Part shown: positions 32,881-41,265 of the stretch, one piece after another
Numbering within the stretch: the first letter of the stretch is position 1
Layout of the letters: every line of letters starts with the position of its first letter
NCBI GenBank assembly: GCA_963925675.1
Contig: CAWUSW010000046.1
Coordinates: 1-47,097 of the forward strand
Source: Eutrophocola sp963925675
GTDB lineage: Bacteria > Pseudomonadota > Gammaproteobacteria > Pseudomonadales > Pseudohongiellaceae
DNA: 47,097 nucleotides
Direction of reading: 5' to 3'
Program-made: the position numbers and the translations under genes
Notes under the pieces: model-generated
Database searches by the model: none
The model's input: the letters and a program-made list of their open reading frames with translations, nothing else
What the model was told of the DNA's origin: nothing

Positions 32881-34209
32881 TTAGTCCCAATTCAATGCGC
32901 CACCTGTCTGGTATTCGATAACACGCGTTTCGAAAAAGTTTTTCTCCTTGCGTAGATCCATGATCTCGCTCATCCAGGGGAAAGGATTCTGGACGCCGGG
33001 GAATTGTTCTGGCAGACCGATCTGGGCAAGGCGACGATTGGCTATAAACTGGAGATATTCTTCCATCATGGGTGCATTCATGCCGAGCACGCCACGTGGC
33101 ATAGTATCCCGGGCATATTCAATTTCCAGCTGGGTAGCTTCCAGGATCATCTGTGTTGCATCCTGTTTCATTTTGTCATTCCATAGCTGAGGATTTTCCA
33201 TTTTGATCTGATTGATCATGTCGATGCCAAAGTTAAGGTGCATCGATTCATCGCGCAGGATGTACTGAAATTGCTCAGAGGTGCCAGTCATCTTGTTACG
33301 ACGTCCCATGGAGAGAATCTGGGTAAACCCGCAGTAGAAGAAAATACCTTCGAGACAGCAGTAAAAGGCGATCAGATTTTTCAATAACTGTTGATCTGTT
33401 TCAGTTGTACCCGTGTTAAAAGTTGGATCTGAAATGTCTTTTGTATACTTGAGCCCCCAGGACGCCTTTTTAGCCACGGATGGAATTTCATGGTACATAT
33501 TAAAAATTTCGCCTTCGTCCATACCTAAAGACTCTATACAGTATTGATAAGCGTGAGTATGGATGGCTTCCTCAAAGGCTTGTCTGAGAATGTACTGTCG
33601 GCATTCCGGATTGGTTACCAGACGATAAATAGCCAGTACCAGATTGTTGGCAACCAGAGAGTCTGCTGTTGAAAAGAAGCCAAGATTGCGTTTAACGATA
33701 ATACGTTCGTCTTCGGTTAAGCCGTCTGGTTTCTTCCACAGGGCAATATCTGCAGTCATGTTAACTTCCTGCGGCATCCAGTGATTGGCGCAGCCATCCT
33801 GATACTTTTGCCAGGCCCATTCATACTTGAAAGGTACCAGTTGGTTAAGGTCAGCACGGCAGTTAATCATGCGTTTCTGGTCTACAGTAACTCGTTCCGC
33901 AGCGCCGGCCAGCTCTTCCTGGCCATCTGTGTAATCCATATCAGCAATTGCTTTCTGAGCCAGCTCTACCGCACTTAGCTCGCTGTCGTTGGCGTCAGTA
34001 GCAGCAGGCGCCGAAGTTTCAGATAGAGTTTGTGCTTGCGCAGTGTTTGCAGCGACGTTTTCCATTTTCTGTTCTTGAGGCTGGAATGATGTTTCGTCCT
34101 GAAATACAGCGGCAGGCTCTGCCTCGACTTTTAGTTCTGCTTCCACAGGCTGCACTGGCGCCAGCGCGGGTGCGTTTTCGTCTTTGTTAAATTCATCCCA
34201 TGACATCAT
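32881..34209 (-). CDS. nrdB: Class Ia ribonucleotide reductase, beta subunit
   Basis: The 442-residue protein carries the di-iron/tyrosyl-radical site: an Asp in MTADIALWKK, EEAIHTHAYQY (the metal ligands Glu and His, and the radical Tyr four residues after the His), YCCLEGIFFYCGF, and RDESMHLNFG. It ends EYQTGGALNWD, the Pseudomonas-type tail with the transfer Tyr. About 105 N-terminal residues form an Ala/Glu/Thr-rich, low-complexity extension before VTVDQKRMINC. It supplies the radical for NrdA. It lies 141 bases after nrdA, with a REP-like element and heptad repeats between. Confidence 0.93.
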   Translation of the reverse strand: MMSWDEFNKDENAPALAPVQPVEAELKVEAEPAAVFQDETSFQPQEQKMENVAANTAQAQTLSETSAPAATDANDSELSAVELAQKAIADMDYTDGQEELAGAAERVTVDQKRMINCRADLNQLVPFKYEWAWQKYQDGCANHWMPQEVNMTADIALWKKPDGLTEDERIIVKRNLGFFSTADSLVANNLVLAIYRLVTNPECRQYILRQAFEEAIHTHAYQYCIESLGMDEGEIFNMYHEIPSVAKKASWGLKYTKDISDPTFNTGTTETDQQLLKNLIAFYCCLEGIFFYCGFTQILSMGRRNKMTGTSEQFQYILRDESMHLNFGIDMINQIKMENPQLWNDKMKQDATQMILEATQLEIEYARDTMPRGVLGMNAPMMEEYLQFIANRRLAQIGLPEQFPGVQNPFPWMSEIMDLRKEKNFFETRVIEYQTGGALNWD

Positions 34210-34263
34210 ATTTTTTAACCCCTTGGCCTTTCTTTACTCGGCTTCTATTAAATTTCGTTTCAG

Positions 34264-34312
34264 GACGGACTTTCTCCGTCTTGTCGGATGACGCTGCGCT
34301 TATCCGACCTAC
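34264..34312 (-). repeat. REP-like element 3 with second hairpin, in the nrdA-nrdB gap
   Basis: Read on the minus strand it starts GTAG (34312-34309), then GTCGGAT-AAGCGCAGCGTC-ATCCGAC (to 34283), AA, and a second hairpin GACGGA-GAAAG-TCCGTC (34280-34264). The plan is the same as at 20610-20664, but the second stem has a different sequence that still pairs. It lies in the nrdA-nrdB transcript and could affect mRNA decay or the alpha/beta ratio. Confidence 0.7.
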
Positions 34313-34317
34313 ACTCT

Positions 34318-34352
34318 TTTTATCTTTTATCTTTTATCTTGCCTCTTTGCTT
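34318..34352 (-). repeat. Heptad array next to the nrdA stop
   Basis: Five in-phase units: TTTTATC three times, TTGCCTC, TTTGCTT. The last runs into the nrdA stop codon. TTGCCTC is the unit repeated six times at 21563-21604. It lies six bases from REP-like element 3. Confidence 0.75.
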
Positions 34353-37236
34353 ACTGGCATGCTTCACAGTCCGGATCATCCAGCGAACAGGCTTGAGGCA
34401 CTTCCGCAGGTCCTGCCGCAACTACCGGGGCATCCATATTGGAAGACACAGCATTCATCGTGCTGGAACTGACAGTGGACTTTTCTGTGCTGGTAGCGGC
34501 CATGGCGCGCAAGTAATAAGTCGTCTTCAGGCCGCGATACCAGGCCATGCGATAAGTGACATCCAGTTTCTTGCCATTGGCTTCACTGATATACAGATTC
34601 AGTGACTGTGCCTGGTCAATCCATTTCTGTCTGCGGCTGGCAGCATCGACAATCCAGCGCGGATTGATTTCAAATGCGGTGGCATACAGTGTTTTCAGGA
34701 GTTGAGGAATGCGATCGATTTTCTGCACACTGCCATCGTAATATTTCAGGTCATTGATCATGACGCTATCCCATAAACCTTCTGCTTTCAGATCGCGAAT
34801 CAGGTAAGGATTAACGACGGTGAACTCACCGGAAAGGTTCGATTTCACATACAGGTTCTGGTAGGTGGGTTCGATAGACTGGGAAACGCCGGTAATATTG
34901 GCAATGGTGGCTGTTGGTGCAATGGCCATCACGTTGGAATTTCGCATGCCGGTCTGTTTGACTCGTGCACGCATACCATCCCAATCCAGAGTGCTGCTGA
35001 AGTCAACTTCCAGATATTTTTCGCCTCGTTCATCCTGAAGTTTCTTCAGAGAATCGATTGGCAGAATGCCCTGGCTCCAGAGTGAGCCCTCATAGGTTTC
35101 ATAGGCCCCGCGTTCTTCTGCCAGAAGTGTTGAGGCTTCAATAGCAAAATAGCTGATGGTTTCCATGGAATTATCGGCAAATTGCACCGCTTCTTCAGAG
35201 CTGTAAGGTATCTTCTGGATGTACAGAGAATCCTGAAAGCCCATCAAGCCCAGACCAACAGGGCGATGCCTCAGGTTGGAAGTCTTTGCCTGGGGTACCG
35301 AGTAATAATTAATGTCGATAACGTTATCGAGCATGCGGACTGCAGTATGAATTGTCTTGCGCAGTTTGTCTGTGTCCAGGCCCGTTTCAGCAACATGATT
35401 GACCATGTTGATAGACCCCAGGTTACACACAGCAATCTCTTCCTTGTTGGTATTCAGGGTGATCTCTGTACACAGGTTGGATGAATGAACAGTCCCTACA
35501 TGCTGCTGTGGAGAGCGAACATTACAAGAGTCCTTGAAAGTGATCCAGGGGTGTCCTGTTTCAAACAGCATGGAAAGCATTTTTCGCCAGAGGTCCGCAG
35601 CCCGCACAGTCTTGTGCACATAGAGCGCGCCATCCCTGGCCTTATTTTCGTAGTGCGCATAGCGTTCTTCGAAGGCCTTACCATGAAGTTCATGCAGGTC
35701 AGGGACCTCATTTGGCGAAAAAAGCGTCCATTCCTGATCTTCGAATACCCTTTTCATAAACAGGTCTGGAACCCAGTTAGCCGTGTTCATGTCGTGGGCA
35801 CGGCGACGGTCGTCACCAGTGTTTTTGCGAAGCTCAAGAAATTCTTCAATATCCAGGTGCCAGGTTTCCAGATAGGAACACACAGCGCCTTTACGTTTGC
35901 CGCCCTGGTTTACAGCCACGGCAGTGTCATTAACTACTTTCAGGAAAGGAACAACACCCTGGGATTTGCCGTTGGTGCCCTTGATATAGGCGCCAAGTGC
36001 GCGCACAGGGGTCCAATCGTTACCCAGGCCACCAGCCCATTTTGAGAGCATCGCATTGTCATGGATGGCGCCGTAAATACCGCTCAAATCGTCAGGAACA
36101 GTGGTCAGAAAGCAGGAAGACAGCTGGGGGCGCAAGGTGCCTGAGTTAAATAGCTGTGGTGTTGAAACCATGTAATCAAAACTGGAAAGCAGGTTGTAGA
36201 ACTCGATAGATTTTTCTTCCCTGTTTTCCTCATTAGAGGCCAGGCCCATGGCGACACGCATAAAAAAGATCTGTGGCAGCTCAAAACGGGTGTTTTCACT
36301 GTGAATGAAGTAGCGGTCATAGAGGGTTTGCAGACCCAGATAGGTGAACTGTTCATCACGATCAGCTTTCAGGGCTTCACCGAGGCGATCCAGGTCATAC
36401 TCAAGTAGATGGGGTGACAGCAGTTCCAGCTCAACGCCTTTATCAATATATGAACGCAGGGTAGTGGCATATTTATAATGCATTTCAGATTGCGTAGCAT
36501 TGTCGGCAACGCCGAGAAAGGTCAGTGCTTCACTGCGCAGGTTATCCAACAGCAGTCTGGCAGCAACAAAAGAATAATTAGGTTCCACTTCTACAAGCGT
36601 ACGCGCGGTCATCACCAGGGTGATCTGGACATCAGTAAATTTCACACCGGAATAGAGGTTTTTCAGGGTCTCTGTATAAATTTCATCGCCGTTAACATCT
36701 TCCAGACCATGGCATGCTTCAGAGATGATTGTACGAATGCGGGCGGTATCCAGCGGGATGGTGGAGCCATCATCCAGTGTAACCAGGAGGTCGGATTTAT
36801 CTTCAGATTCGGGTTGAGTTTTTAAATGCTCCTGACGATCACGGGCGCGTTCTGCACGGTAGATCACATAGCTTCTGGCAACCTTGTGTTCACCGGAGCG
36901 CATCAGCATTAGTTCTACTTGATCCTGAATTTCCTCGATATGAATACTGCCGCCTGATGGCATACGGCGTTTGAAGGTTTCATTGATTTCACTGGCCATT
37001 TTGTCGACAGTTTCATGGATACGGGAGGAGGCTGCTGCTGTCCCGCCTTCTTCGGCAATGTAGGCTTTGGTAATGGCAACAGTTATTTTGGAGTTGTCAT
37101 AGCCAACAACTGCACCGTTACGCTTGATCACTCGCAATGTACCCGGCGCCATGGCGGTAATTGAAATGTCTGTTGCTTCTTGTGCTTGTGCAGTGGCGGT
37201 AGAAGAGGGGGTGGAAGAATCTACTTCTGTGTGCAT
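34351..37236 (-). CDS. nrdA: Class Ia ribonucleotide reductase, alpha subunit, with two ATP-cones
   Basis: The 961-residue protein has an N-terminal ATP-cone (LRVIKRNGAVVGYDNSKITVAITKAYI) and a second, more diverged cone (LLVTLDDGSTIPLDTARIRTIISEACHGL), as in Pseudomonas NrdA. Catalytic elements are the Cys in SSCFLTTVPDD, the NLCTEI motif (Asn, Cys, Glu), AVCNLGSINM, and the C-terminal shuttle cysteines 957 and 960 (CEACQ). It reduces ribonucleoside diphosphates; the cones sense dATP/ATP. The ATG follows GGAG. A 900-base upstream region carries NrdR and DnaA boxes. nrdB is next on the same strand. Confidence 0.95.
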   Translation of the reverse strand: MHTEVDSSTPSSTATAQAQEATDISITAMAPGTLRVIKRNGAVVGYDNSKITVAITKAYIAEEGGTAAASSRIHETVDKMASEINETFKRRMPSGGSIHIEEIQDQVELMLMRSGEHKVARSYVIYRAERARDRQEHLKTQPESEDKSDLLVTLDDGSTIPLDTARIRTIISEACHGLEDVNGDEIYTETLKNLYSGVKFTDVQITLVMTARTLVEVEPNYSFVAARLLLDNLRSEALTFLGVADNATQSEMHYKYATTLRSYIDKGVELELLSPHLLEYDLDRLGEALKADRDEQFTYLGLQTLYDRYFIHSENTRFELPQIFFMRVAMGLASNEENREEKSIEFYNLLSSFDYMVSTPQLFNSGTLRPQLSSCFLTTVPDDLSGIYGAIHDNAMLSKWAGGLGNDWTPVRALGAYIKGTNGKSQGVVPFLKVVNDTAVAVNQGGKRKGAVCSYLETWHLDIEEFLELRKNTGDDRRRAHDMNTANWVPDLFMKRVFEDQEWTLFSPNEVPDLHELHGKAFEERYAHYENKARDGALYVHKTVRAADLWRKMLSMLFETGHPWITFKDSCNVRSPQQHVGTVHSSNLCTEITLNTNKEEIAVCNLGSINMVNHVAETGLDTDKLRKTIHTAVRMLDNVIDINYYSVPQAKTSNLRHRPVGLGLMGFQDSLYIQKIPYSSEEAVQFADNSMETISYFAIEASTLLAEERGAYETYEGSLWSQGILPIDSLKKLQDERGEKYLEVDFSSTLDWDGMRARVKQTGMRNSNVMAIAPTATIANITGVSQSIEPTYQNLYVKSNLSGEFTVVNPYLIRDLKAEGLWDSVMINDLKYYDGSVQKIDRIPQLLKTLYATAFEINPRWIVDAASRRQKWIDQAQSLNLYISEANGKKLDVTYRMAWYRGLKTTYYLRAMAATSTEKSTVSSSTMNAVSSNMDAPVVAAGPAEVPQACSLDDPDCEACQ

Positions 37237-37460
37237 TGGTGGCTCCAGATAATCTTTTTATTTATTAGTTATTTATTATTTTTTTGGTGTCGTATTTTTT
37301 GCTGTATTACTGCTTAAGCTGCAAATTCTGTATTGGTTTCTCTATACTTCCTATACTTGCGTATCGCTTTCTATCTTTTTACTTACGCTTTTACTAAATT
37401 TTCTCCTGCCGTTCCCGGTATGTTTCACCGTTTAAGGGCGCTTTGTTGTTAAATGCGTAA

Positions 37461-37476
37461 ACACAAGATGTAGTGT
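37461..37476. promoter_or_regulatory. NrdR box 1
   Basis: ACACAAGATGTAGTGT matches the NrdR consensus acaCwAtATaTwGtgt at 14 of 16 positions. It lies 225 bases upstream of nrdA. NrdR represses ribonucleotide reductase genes. No second box was found at the usual 31-32 base distance from this one. Confidence 0.7.
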
Positions 37477-37520
37477 TTTCACGAAATTAATCTGGCTCTG
37501 TTTTAAACCTTACAGCAGCC

Positions 37521-37529
37521 TGTGGATAA
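37521..37529 (-). promoter_or_regulatory. DnaA box in the nrdA control region (proximal)
   Basis: TGTGGATAA, a perfect reverse complement of TTATCCACA. The E. coli nrdAB promoter also carries DnaA boxes that tie its expression to replication initiation. Confidence 0.65.
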
Positions 37530-37761
37530 ACCATCAGTAGAACGCAGAGGAATAATCAGCAAATCACGTTTTTAAAGCTCTGTGGCGTCTGAAAATGCCC
37601 AAAAAAGCCTTGGCATGTTCTGAAGCCCCGGTTTACTTCATCCCCTGTACGGCTATATCCAGTTTTTCAACTTACCTTAACTTGATAAGCTAAGCTGTGG
37701 TTGTTATTAGTTTTTTAACCTTTTTCCTGTGTATTTAAATACTATCGAAAGGATCGTAAAA

Positions 37762-37808
37762 GCACAAGATATGGTGTAAAAATATTGCTAGGCCACTATA
37801 TCAGGTAT
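37762..37808. promoter_or_regulatory. Paired NrdR boxes, 31 bases apart
   Basis: GCACAAGATATGGTGT (37762-37777, 13 of 16 to consensus) is followed exactly 31 bases later by CCACTATATCAGGTAT (37793-37808, about 11 of 16). The 31-base, three-turn spacing is the usual one for NrdR pairs and supports the weaker half. Confidence 0.65.
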
Positions 37809-37845
37809 ATTTTCCCGGATGCAAGCCAATAATGTGTGAAATTCA

Positions 37846-37854
37846 TGTGGATAA
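37846..37854 (-). promoter_or_regulatory. DnaA box in the nrdA control region (distal)
   Basis: TGTGGATAA, the second perfect DnaA box, 38 bases beyond the NrdR pair on the far side from nrdA. Confidence 0.6.
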
Positions 37855-37928
37855 ATTGTGTATAGAGTGGGTATTAACAGGTATTGATTTTCAGTGCTTA
37901 GACGGGCTGGTGTGGCATTGCACCAACA

Positions 37929-38108
37929 GTGAACAAGAGCGAGTTGAGAGAACTGTCTTCAGGTTCCCGGTTCCAGTTGCAAAGATGCCTTGAAAAACGG
38001 GGCCTTGAGGCTAATCAGGCGTTAATTTTGCTAAAGGGACACATTGAGGTGCCCGCTTATGGGGCGAAATGGGGCGAAAAAAGGGAAAAGGATAAATACT
38101 ATATATAG
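37929..38108 (+). CDS. Possible small basic protein, 59 codons
   Basis: A GTG-started frame encodes NKSELRELSSGSRFQLQRC..., continuing with GLEANQALILLKGHIEVPAYG and a Lys/Glu-rich end, stop TAG at 38106-38108. The composition looks protein-like: a helical first half, then a hydrophobic stretch. There is no clear ribosome-binding site and no recognised family. It is convergent with the ABC ATPase gene, ending 31 bases from that gene's stop. It may be chance. Confidence 0.2.
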   Translation: MNKSELRELSSGSRFQLQRCLEKRGLEANQALILLKGHIEVPAYGAKWGEKREKDKYYI

Positions 38109-38138
38109 TGTTTAGCGAATTTCACTGGCAGAGTGATT

Positions 38139-38879
38139 TTAACGGGAGCTTTGACCAATAAAACGGGCAATAAAGTCATTGGCAGGGTTTTCCAGTAATT
38201 GCTCGGCAGTTCCCCATTGCTGAAGGCTTCCTTCAAGCATCACACCGGTTTCATCGGCAACAGTAAAGGCTTCATCCTGGTCATGGGTCACCAGTATTGC
38301 GCTGATTTTACGTGCAATGAGAATCTCACGGACTTCCCGGCTCAGATTTTTGCGCATTTCACTGTCGAGATTGGAAAAGGGTTCATCCATCAACAGCAGT
38401 TTAGGATCTGGTGCCAGGGCTCTGGCAAGTGCTACACGCTGCTGTTGACCACCGGACAACTGGTGAGGATATTTATCTGCATGTTTTTCCAGATGGACGA
38501 GGCTTAGGAGCTGTTGAACTATCTCAGCGGCTTCTGCCTTATCGCGACCATGTAATCCAAAAGCAATGTTTCTGGAGACACTAAGATGGGGAAATAAGGC
38601 GTAATCCTGAAACACCATCCCAATTTGACGTTGCTCCGGAGGCAAAAGGCTTCCAGGTGTGCTCAAGATCTTATCATCAAGAAGGATTTGGCCGGCGTAT
38701 ATATTTTCCAGCCCGGCAATGGCACGCAGGGCGGTGGTCTTGCCGCAGCCACTTGGTCCCAGCAGGCTGACAATCTGCTGCTGCCCGACCATGAAACTCA
38801 GGTTCTCGATGATGACCTGGTCATCATAACGGCAGTTAATATTGCGGACTTCCAGCAAAGAGTTCATGTCAGTGGCCAT
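38139..38879 (-). CDS. ABC transporter ATP-binding protein (FbpC/PotA-like)
   Basis: The 246-residue protein has Walker A GPSGCGKTT, Q-loop MVFQDYALFPHL, signature LSGGQQQRVALARAL, Walker B LLLMDEPFSNLD and the switch His in LVTHDQDEA. The order and the PSGCGKTTALRAIAGLE context match importers for ferric iron, spermidine or sulfate. It lacks the usual C-terminal TOBE domain (those proteins are about 350 residues). No permease or binding protein gene is present. It starts 24 bases after argF and looks like the last gene of an argD-argF unit. Confidence 0.85.
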   Translation of the reverse strand: MATDMNSLLEVRNINCRYDDQVIIENLSFMVGQQQIVSLLGPSGCGKTTALRAIAGLENIYAGQILLDDKILSTPGSLLPPEQRQIGMVFQDYALFPHLSVSRNIAFGLHGRDKAEAAEIVQQLLSLVHLEKHADKYPHQLSGGQQQRVALARALAPDPKLLLMDEPFSNLDSEMRKNLSREVREILIARKISAILVTHDQDEAFTVADETGVMLEGSLQQWGTAEQLLENPANDFIARFIGQSSR

Positions 38880-38903
38880 GCCTGATTACAATGAATATTC
38901 ACT

Positions 38904-39806
38904 TTAGCACATGAGAAATTCAAGCAGGGCTTTCTGGGCATGCAGGCGGTTTTCTGCCTGTTCCCAAACTACGGAATCTGGTGCATCAATGACATCAGCA
39001 CTGACTTCTTCACCACGGTGAGCCGGCAGGCAATGCATAAACAGGGCATCCTCTGTAGCAAGACTCATCAACTCCAGGTTTACTTCAAAACCTTCAAAGT
39101 CCTTTATGCGTCTGACTCTTTCATCTTCCTGGCCCATTGAAGCCCATACATCAGTGCTGACCAGTGAGGCCCCTGGTAAGGCTTGTTCTGGCGTTCTTAC
39201 AATTTTGACGCGGTCTTTATTGGCTTCAACGAGAGATGGCATTGGCTCGTACCCCTCAGGGCAGGCCACGACAAGTTCAAAATCAAGTAATCTGGCCGCA
39301 TTAATATAGGAATGGCACATATTGTTGCCATCGCCGATCCAGGTGACCGTCTTACCCTGTATATCTCCGCGGTGCTCCTGATAAGTTTGCATATCGGCCA
39401 GTAACTGACAGGGATGGTAGTCATCGGTGAGAGCATTGATTACCGGCACCGTCGAAAAGTCGGCCATACGTTGAATTTTTTCATGCTCAAAAGTACGCAC
39501 CATGATGGCATCTACCATTCTGGAGAGGACGCGAGCCGTATCTTCCACCGGTTCACCTCTGCCCAGCTGCGTATCCTGTGGGGAAAGAAAAATGGCAGAT
39601 CCACCCATTTGTCCCATACCGGCCTCAAAAGACACGCGAGTACGGGTGGAGGATTTTTCAAAGATCATTGCCAGCACTTTGTTTTTCAACAGCTCATGGG
39701 ATGTACCCTGAGCCTGAAAACTTTTCAGCTCGATAGCTCTGTCGATAATGTCCCTGAGTTCTTGTCCGTTCAAATCGAGCAGGCTCAGGAAATGTCTTGT
39801 ACTCAT
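38904..39806 (-). CDS. argF: Ornithine carbamoyltransferase
   Basis: The 300-residue protein has the carbamoyl-phosphate loop FEKSSTRTRVSFE, then DTQLGRGEPVEDTARVLSRMVDAIMVRT, INALTDDYHPCQLLADMQT, the ornithine-site VSTDVWASMGQE, and HCLPAHRGEEVS with the catalytic Cys. It converts ornithine and carbamoyl phosphate to citrulline in arginine synthesis. It follows argD by 23 bases, so the two are cotranscribed. Confidence 0.95.
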   Translation of the reverse strand: MSTRHFLSLLDLNGQELRDIIDRAIELKSFQAQGTSHELLKNKVLAMIFEKSSTRTRVSFEAGMGQMGGSAIFLSPQDTQLGRGEPVEDTARVLSRMVDAIMVRTFEHEKIQRMADFSTVPVINALTDDYHPCQLLADMQTYQEHRGDIQGKTVTWIGDGNNMCHSYINAARLLDFELVVACPEGYEPMPSLVEANKDRVKIVRTPEQALPGASLVSTDVWASMGQEDERVRRIKDFEGFEVNLELMSLATEDALFMHCLPAHRGEEVSADVIDAPDSVVWEQAENRLHAQKALLEFLMC

Positions 39807-39829
39807 TGTGCTTCTCCCTCCGACTCCAC

Positions 39830-41008
39830 TTACAGGCCTTTAACAAGGTCACTGATGGTTTCTATGATCAAATCGCTTTCTTCTTCATTGATATTCAATG
39901 GTGGCACCAGTCTGACAACATTACCCGATGCCACATTAATTAATACGCCTTTGTCGCGGGCCTGAGCGACCAGTTCTGCACACGGTCGGTCCAGTTCCAC
40001 GCCAATCATCAGGCCGCAACCCCGAATGTCGACAACATGCGGGCTGCTTTGCAGTTGCATACTTAAACCAAATTTTATTCTGTCACCCTGTACGCAGGCA
40101 TTGCCTAGCAGGTCTTCTGCCAGTATGGCTTCATATACTGCAAGCGCTGCAGCACAGGCCAGAGGGCTTCCACCAAAGGTGGTGGCATGATGTCCTGGTT
40201 GAAAAGTTTCTGCAGCTTTGCCACTGGCCAGACAGGCGCCAATGGGGAAACCATTGCCCAGGCCTTTGGCGGTAGAGAAGACGTCAGGCAAAATATTATT
40301 ATGCTGGTAGGCAAAATACTTGCCGGTTCTGCCGTTGCCAGTCTGCACTTCATCCAGCATTAACAACATGTCGTTGTCATCACAAATGCTGCGTAACTGG
40401 GTCAGGTAATCTGAAAGCGGGATGCAGATGCCGCCTTCGCCTTGAATAGGTTCAACAAGGACGGCCACAATGCTCGGATTGTTTTTGATGCATTCTTCAA
40501 CTGCCGAAATATCATTAAAAGGGACCCGGTAAAAGCCATCCAGAAAAGGAGCAAAGCCCCCTTGATGACGGTTGCTGTGAGTTGCTGTGAGGGCGCCCAT
40601 GGTGCGGCCATGAAAGGCACCTTCCATAACAATGATACCGGGAACCTCAATGTTTTTATTGTGTCCATACATGCGCGCCATTTTGATGGCCGCCTCATTG
40701 GCTTCAGCCCCTGAATTGCAGAAAAAGACACTGTCCATGCCGGAAGCCTGGCACAGCTTTTGAGCGAGTTCTTCCTGCAGGGGAATACCATAAAGGTTCG
40801 ATGTATGGACCAGCCTTGCTACCTGTTCCTGAACCGCCTGGATAAAACCGGGATGGTTGTGGCCAAGTGCACACACGGCAATGCCGCTGATAGCATCCAG
40901 ATATTTATTGTCATTACTGTCAAATAGCCAGGAACCTTCACCGCGCACAAAATCCACCGGAATCCGGTTATAGGTATTCATCACGGCATGTGTATCTTTC
41001 ATTTTCAC
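39830..41008 (-). CDS. argD: Acetylornithine aminotransferase
   Basis: The 392-residue class III PLP aminotransferase has YLDAISGIAVCALGHNHP, VFFCNSGAEANEAAIKMAR, GAFHGRTMGALTAT, MLLMLDEVQTGNGRTG with the cofactor Asp, and the Schiff-base Lys in VFSTAKGLGNGFPIGA. Length and motifs fit ArgD, which makes N-acetylornithine from the semialdehyde; many bacterial ArgD also serve as DapC. It heads the argD-argF-ABC unit. Heptad repeats lie in the divergent promoter region upstream. Confidence 0.93.
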   Translation of the reverse strand: MKMKDTHAVMNTYNRIPVDFVRGEGSWLFDSNDNKYLDAISGIAVCALGHNHPGFIQAVQEQVARLVHTSNLYGIPLQEELAQKLCQASGMDSVFFCNSGAEANEAAIKMARMYGHNKNIEVPGIIVMEGAFHGRTMGALTATHSNRHQGGFAPFLDGFYRVPFNDISAVEECIKNNPSIVAVLVEPIQGEGGICIPLSDYLTQLRSICDDNDMLLMLDEVQTGNGRTGKYFAYQHNNILPDVFSTAKGLGNGFPIGACLASGKAAETFQPGHHATTFGGSPLACAAALAVYEAILAEDLLGNACVQGDRIKFGLSMQLQSSPHVVDIRGCGLMIGVELDRPCAELVAQARDKGVLINVASGNVVRLVPPLNINEEESDLIIETISDLVKGL

Positions 41009-41071
41009 TATCCCCAGAAACGAAAAGGGCAGCCAAAGCTACCCGGGAAAGGCGAGAATTCTAATGAAAGC

Positions 41072-41134
41072 AGTCGCAAGTGACAAGTCCCAAGTGATTG
41101 TTCTACAGTCGCAAGTTACAAGTCGCAAGTCACA
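41072..41134 (+). repeat. Heptad array, nine in-phase units (left arm)
   Basis: AGTCGCA, AGTGACA, AGTCCCA, AGTGATT, a diverged GTTCTAC, then AGTCGCA, AGTTACA, AGTCGCA, AGTCACA. The 7-base phase holds through the diverged unit. It lies between argD and the HyuB gene and is inverted relative to 41221-41248. Confidence 0.85.
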
Positions 41135-41220
41135 TGGGGTGCAGGGCATTATTCAATTTAATGGGCAGTATCAGTTCAATGGAACCTGCTCAATAAAAAT
41201 AACACTTTAACTGGATGTGC

Positions 41221-41248
41221 TTGAGACTTGAGACTTGGGACTTGCGAC
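41221..41248 (-). repeat. Heptad array, four units (right arm)
   Basis: TTGAGAC twice, TTGGGAC, TTGCGAC; the reverse complements are of the AGTNNCA type seen at 41072 (shifted in phase). With the left arm it bounds an 86-base centre. It ends five bases before the TATAAT of the HyuB gene. Confidence 0.85.
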
Positions 41249-41253
41249 TCTTA

Positions 41254-41259
41254 TATAAT
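41254..41259 (+). promoter_or_regulatory. Probable -10 box of the HyuB gene
   Basis: A perfect TATAAT ends seven bases before the ATG at 41266, which would place transcription start at or next to the start codon. No good -35 is at 17 bases; TTGAGA at 41228 is 20 bases away. The upstream heptad repeats supply this sequence. Confidence 0.35.
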
Positions 41260-41265
41260 GTAATT

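Larger units (their letters stand above)
37237..38138. other. Long regulatory region upstream of nrdA
   Basis: About 900 bases separate nrdA from the ABC ATPase gene. They contain three NrdR-like boxes, two perfect DnaA boxes and, at the far end, one possible 59-codon frame; each is listed separately. Long AT-rich tracts lie close to nrdA. No clear -35/-10 pair could be fixed by eye. Confidence 0.6.

Noticed and set aside
35485..36045. 186-codon open frame on the plus strand opposite nrdA
   Set aside because: It lies wholly antisense to a certain gene, has no ribosome-binding site and no recognisable motif.
39414..39965. 183-codon open frame on the plus strand opposite argF/argD
   Set aside because: It is antisense to two well-identified genes and crosses their boundary.
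41215..41265. N-terminal extension of the HyuB-like protein from GTG 41215
   Set aside because: The extension is translated from heptad repeat DNA; homologous proteins begin at the MNSIEL position, ATG 41266.
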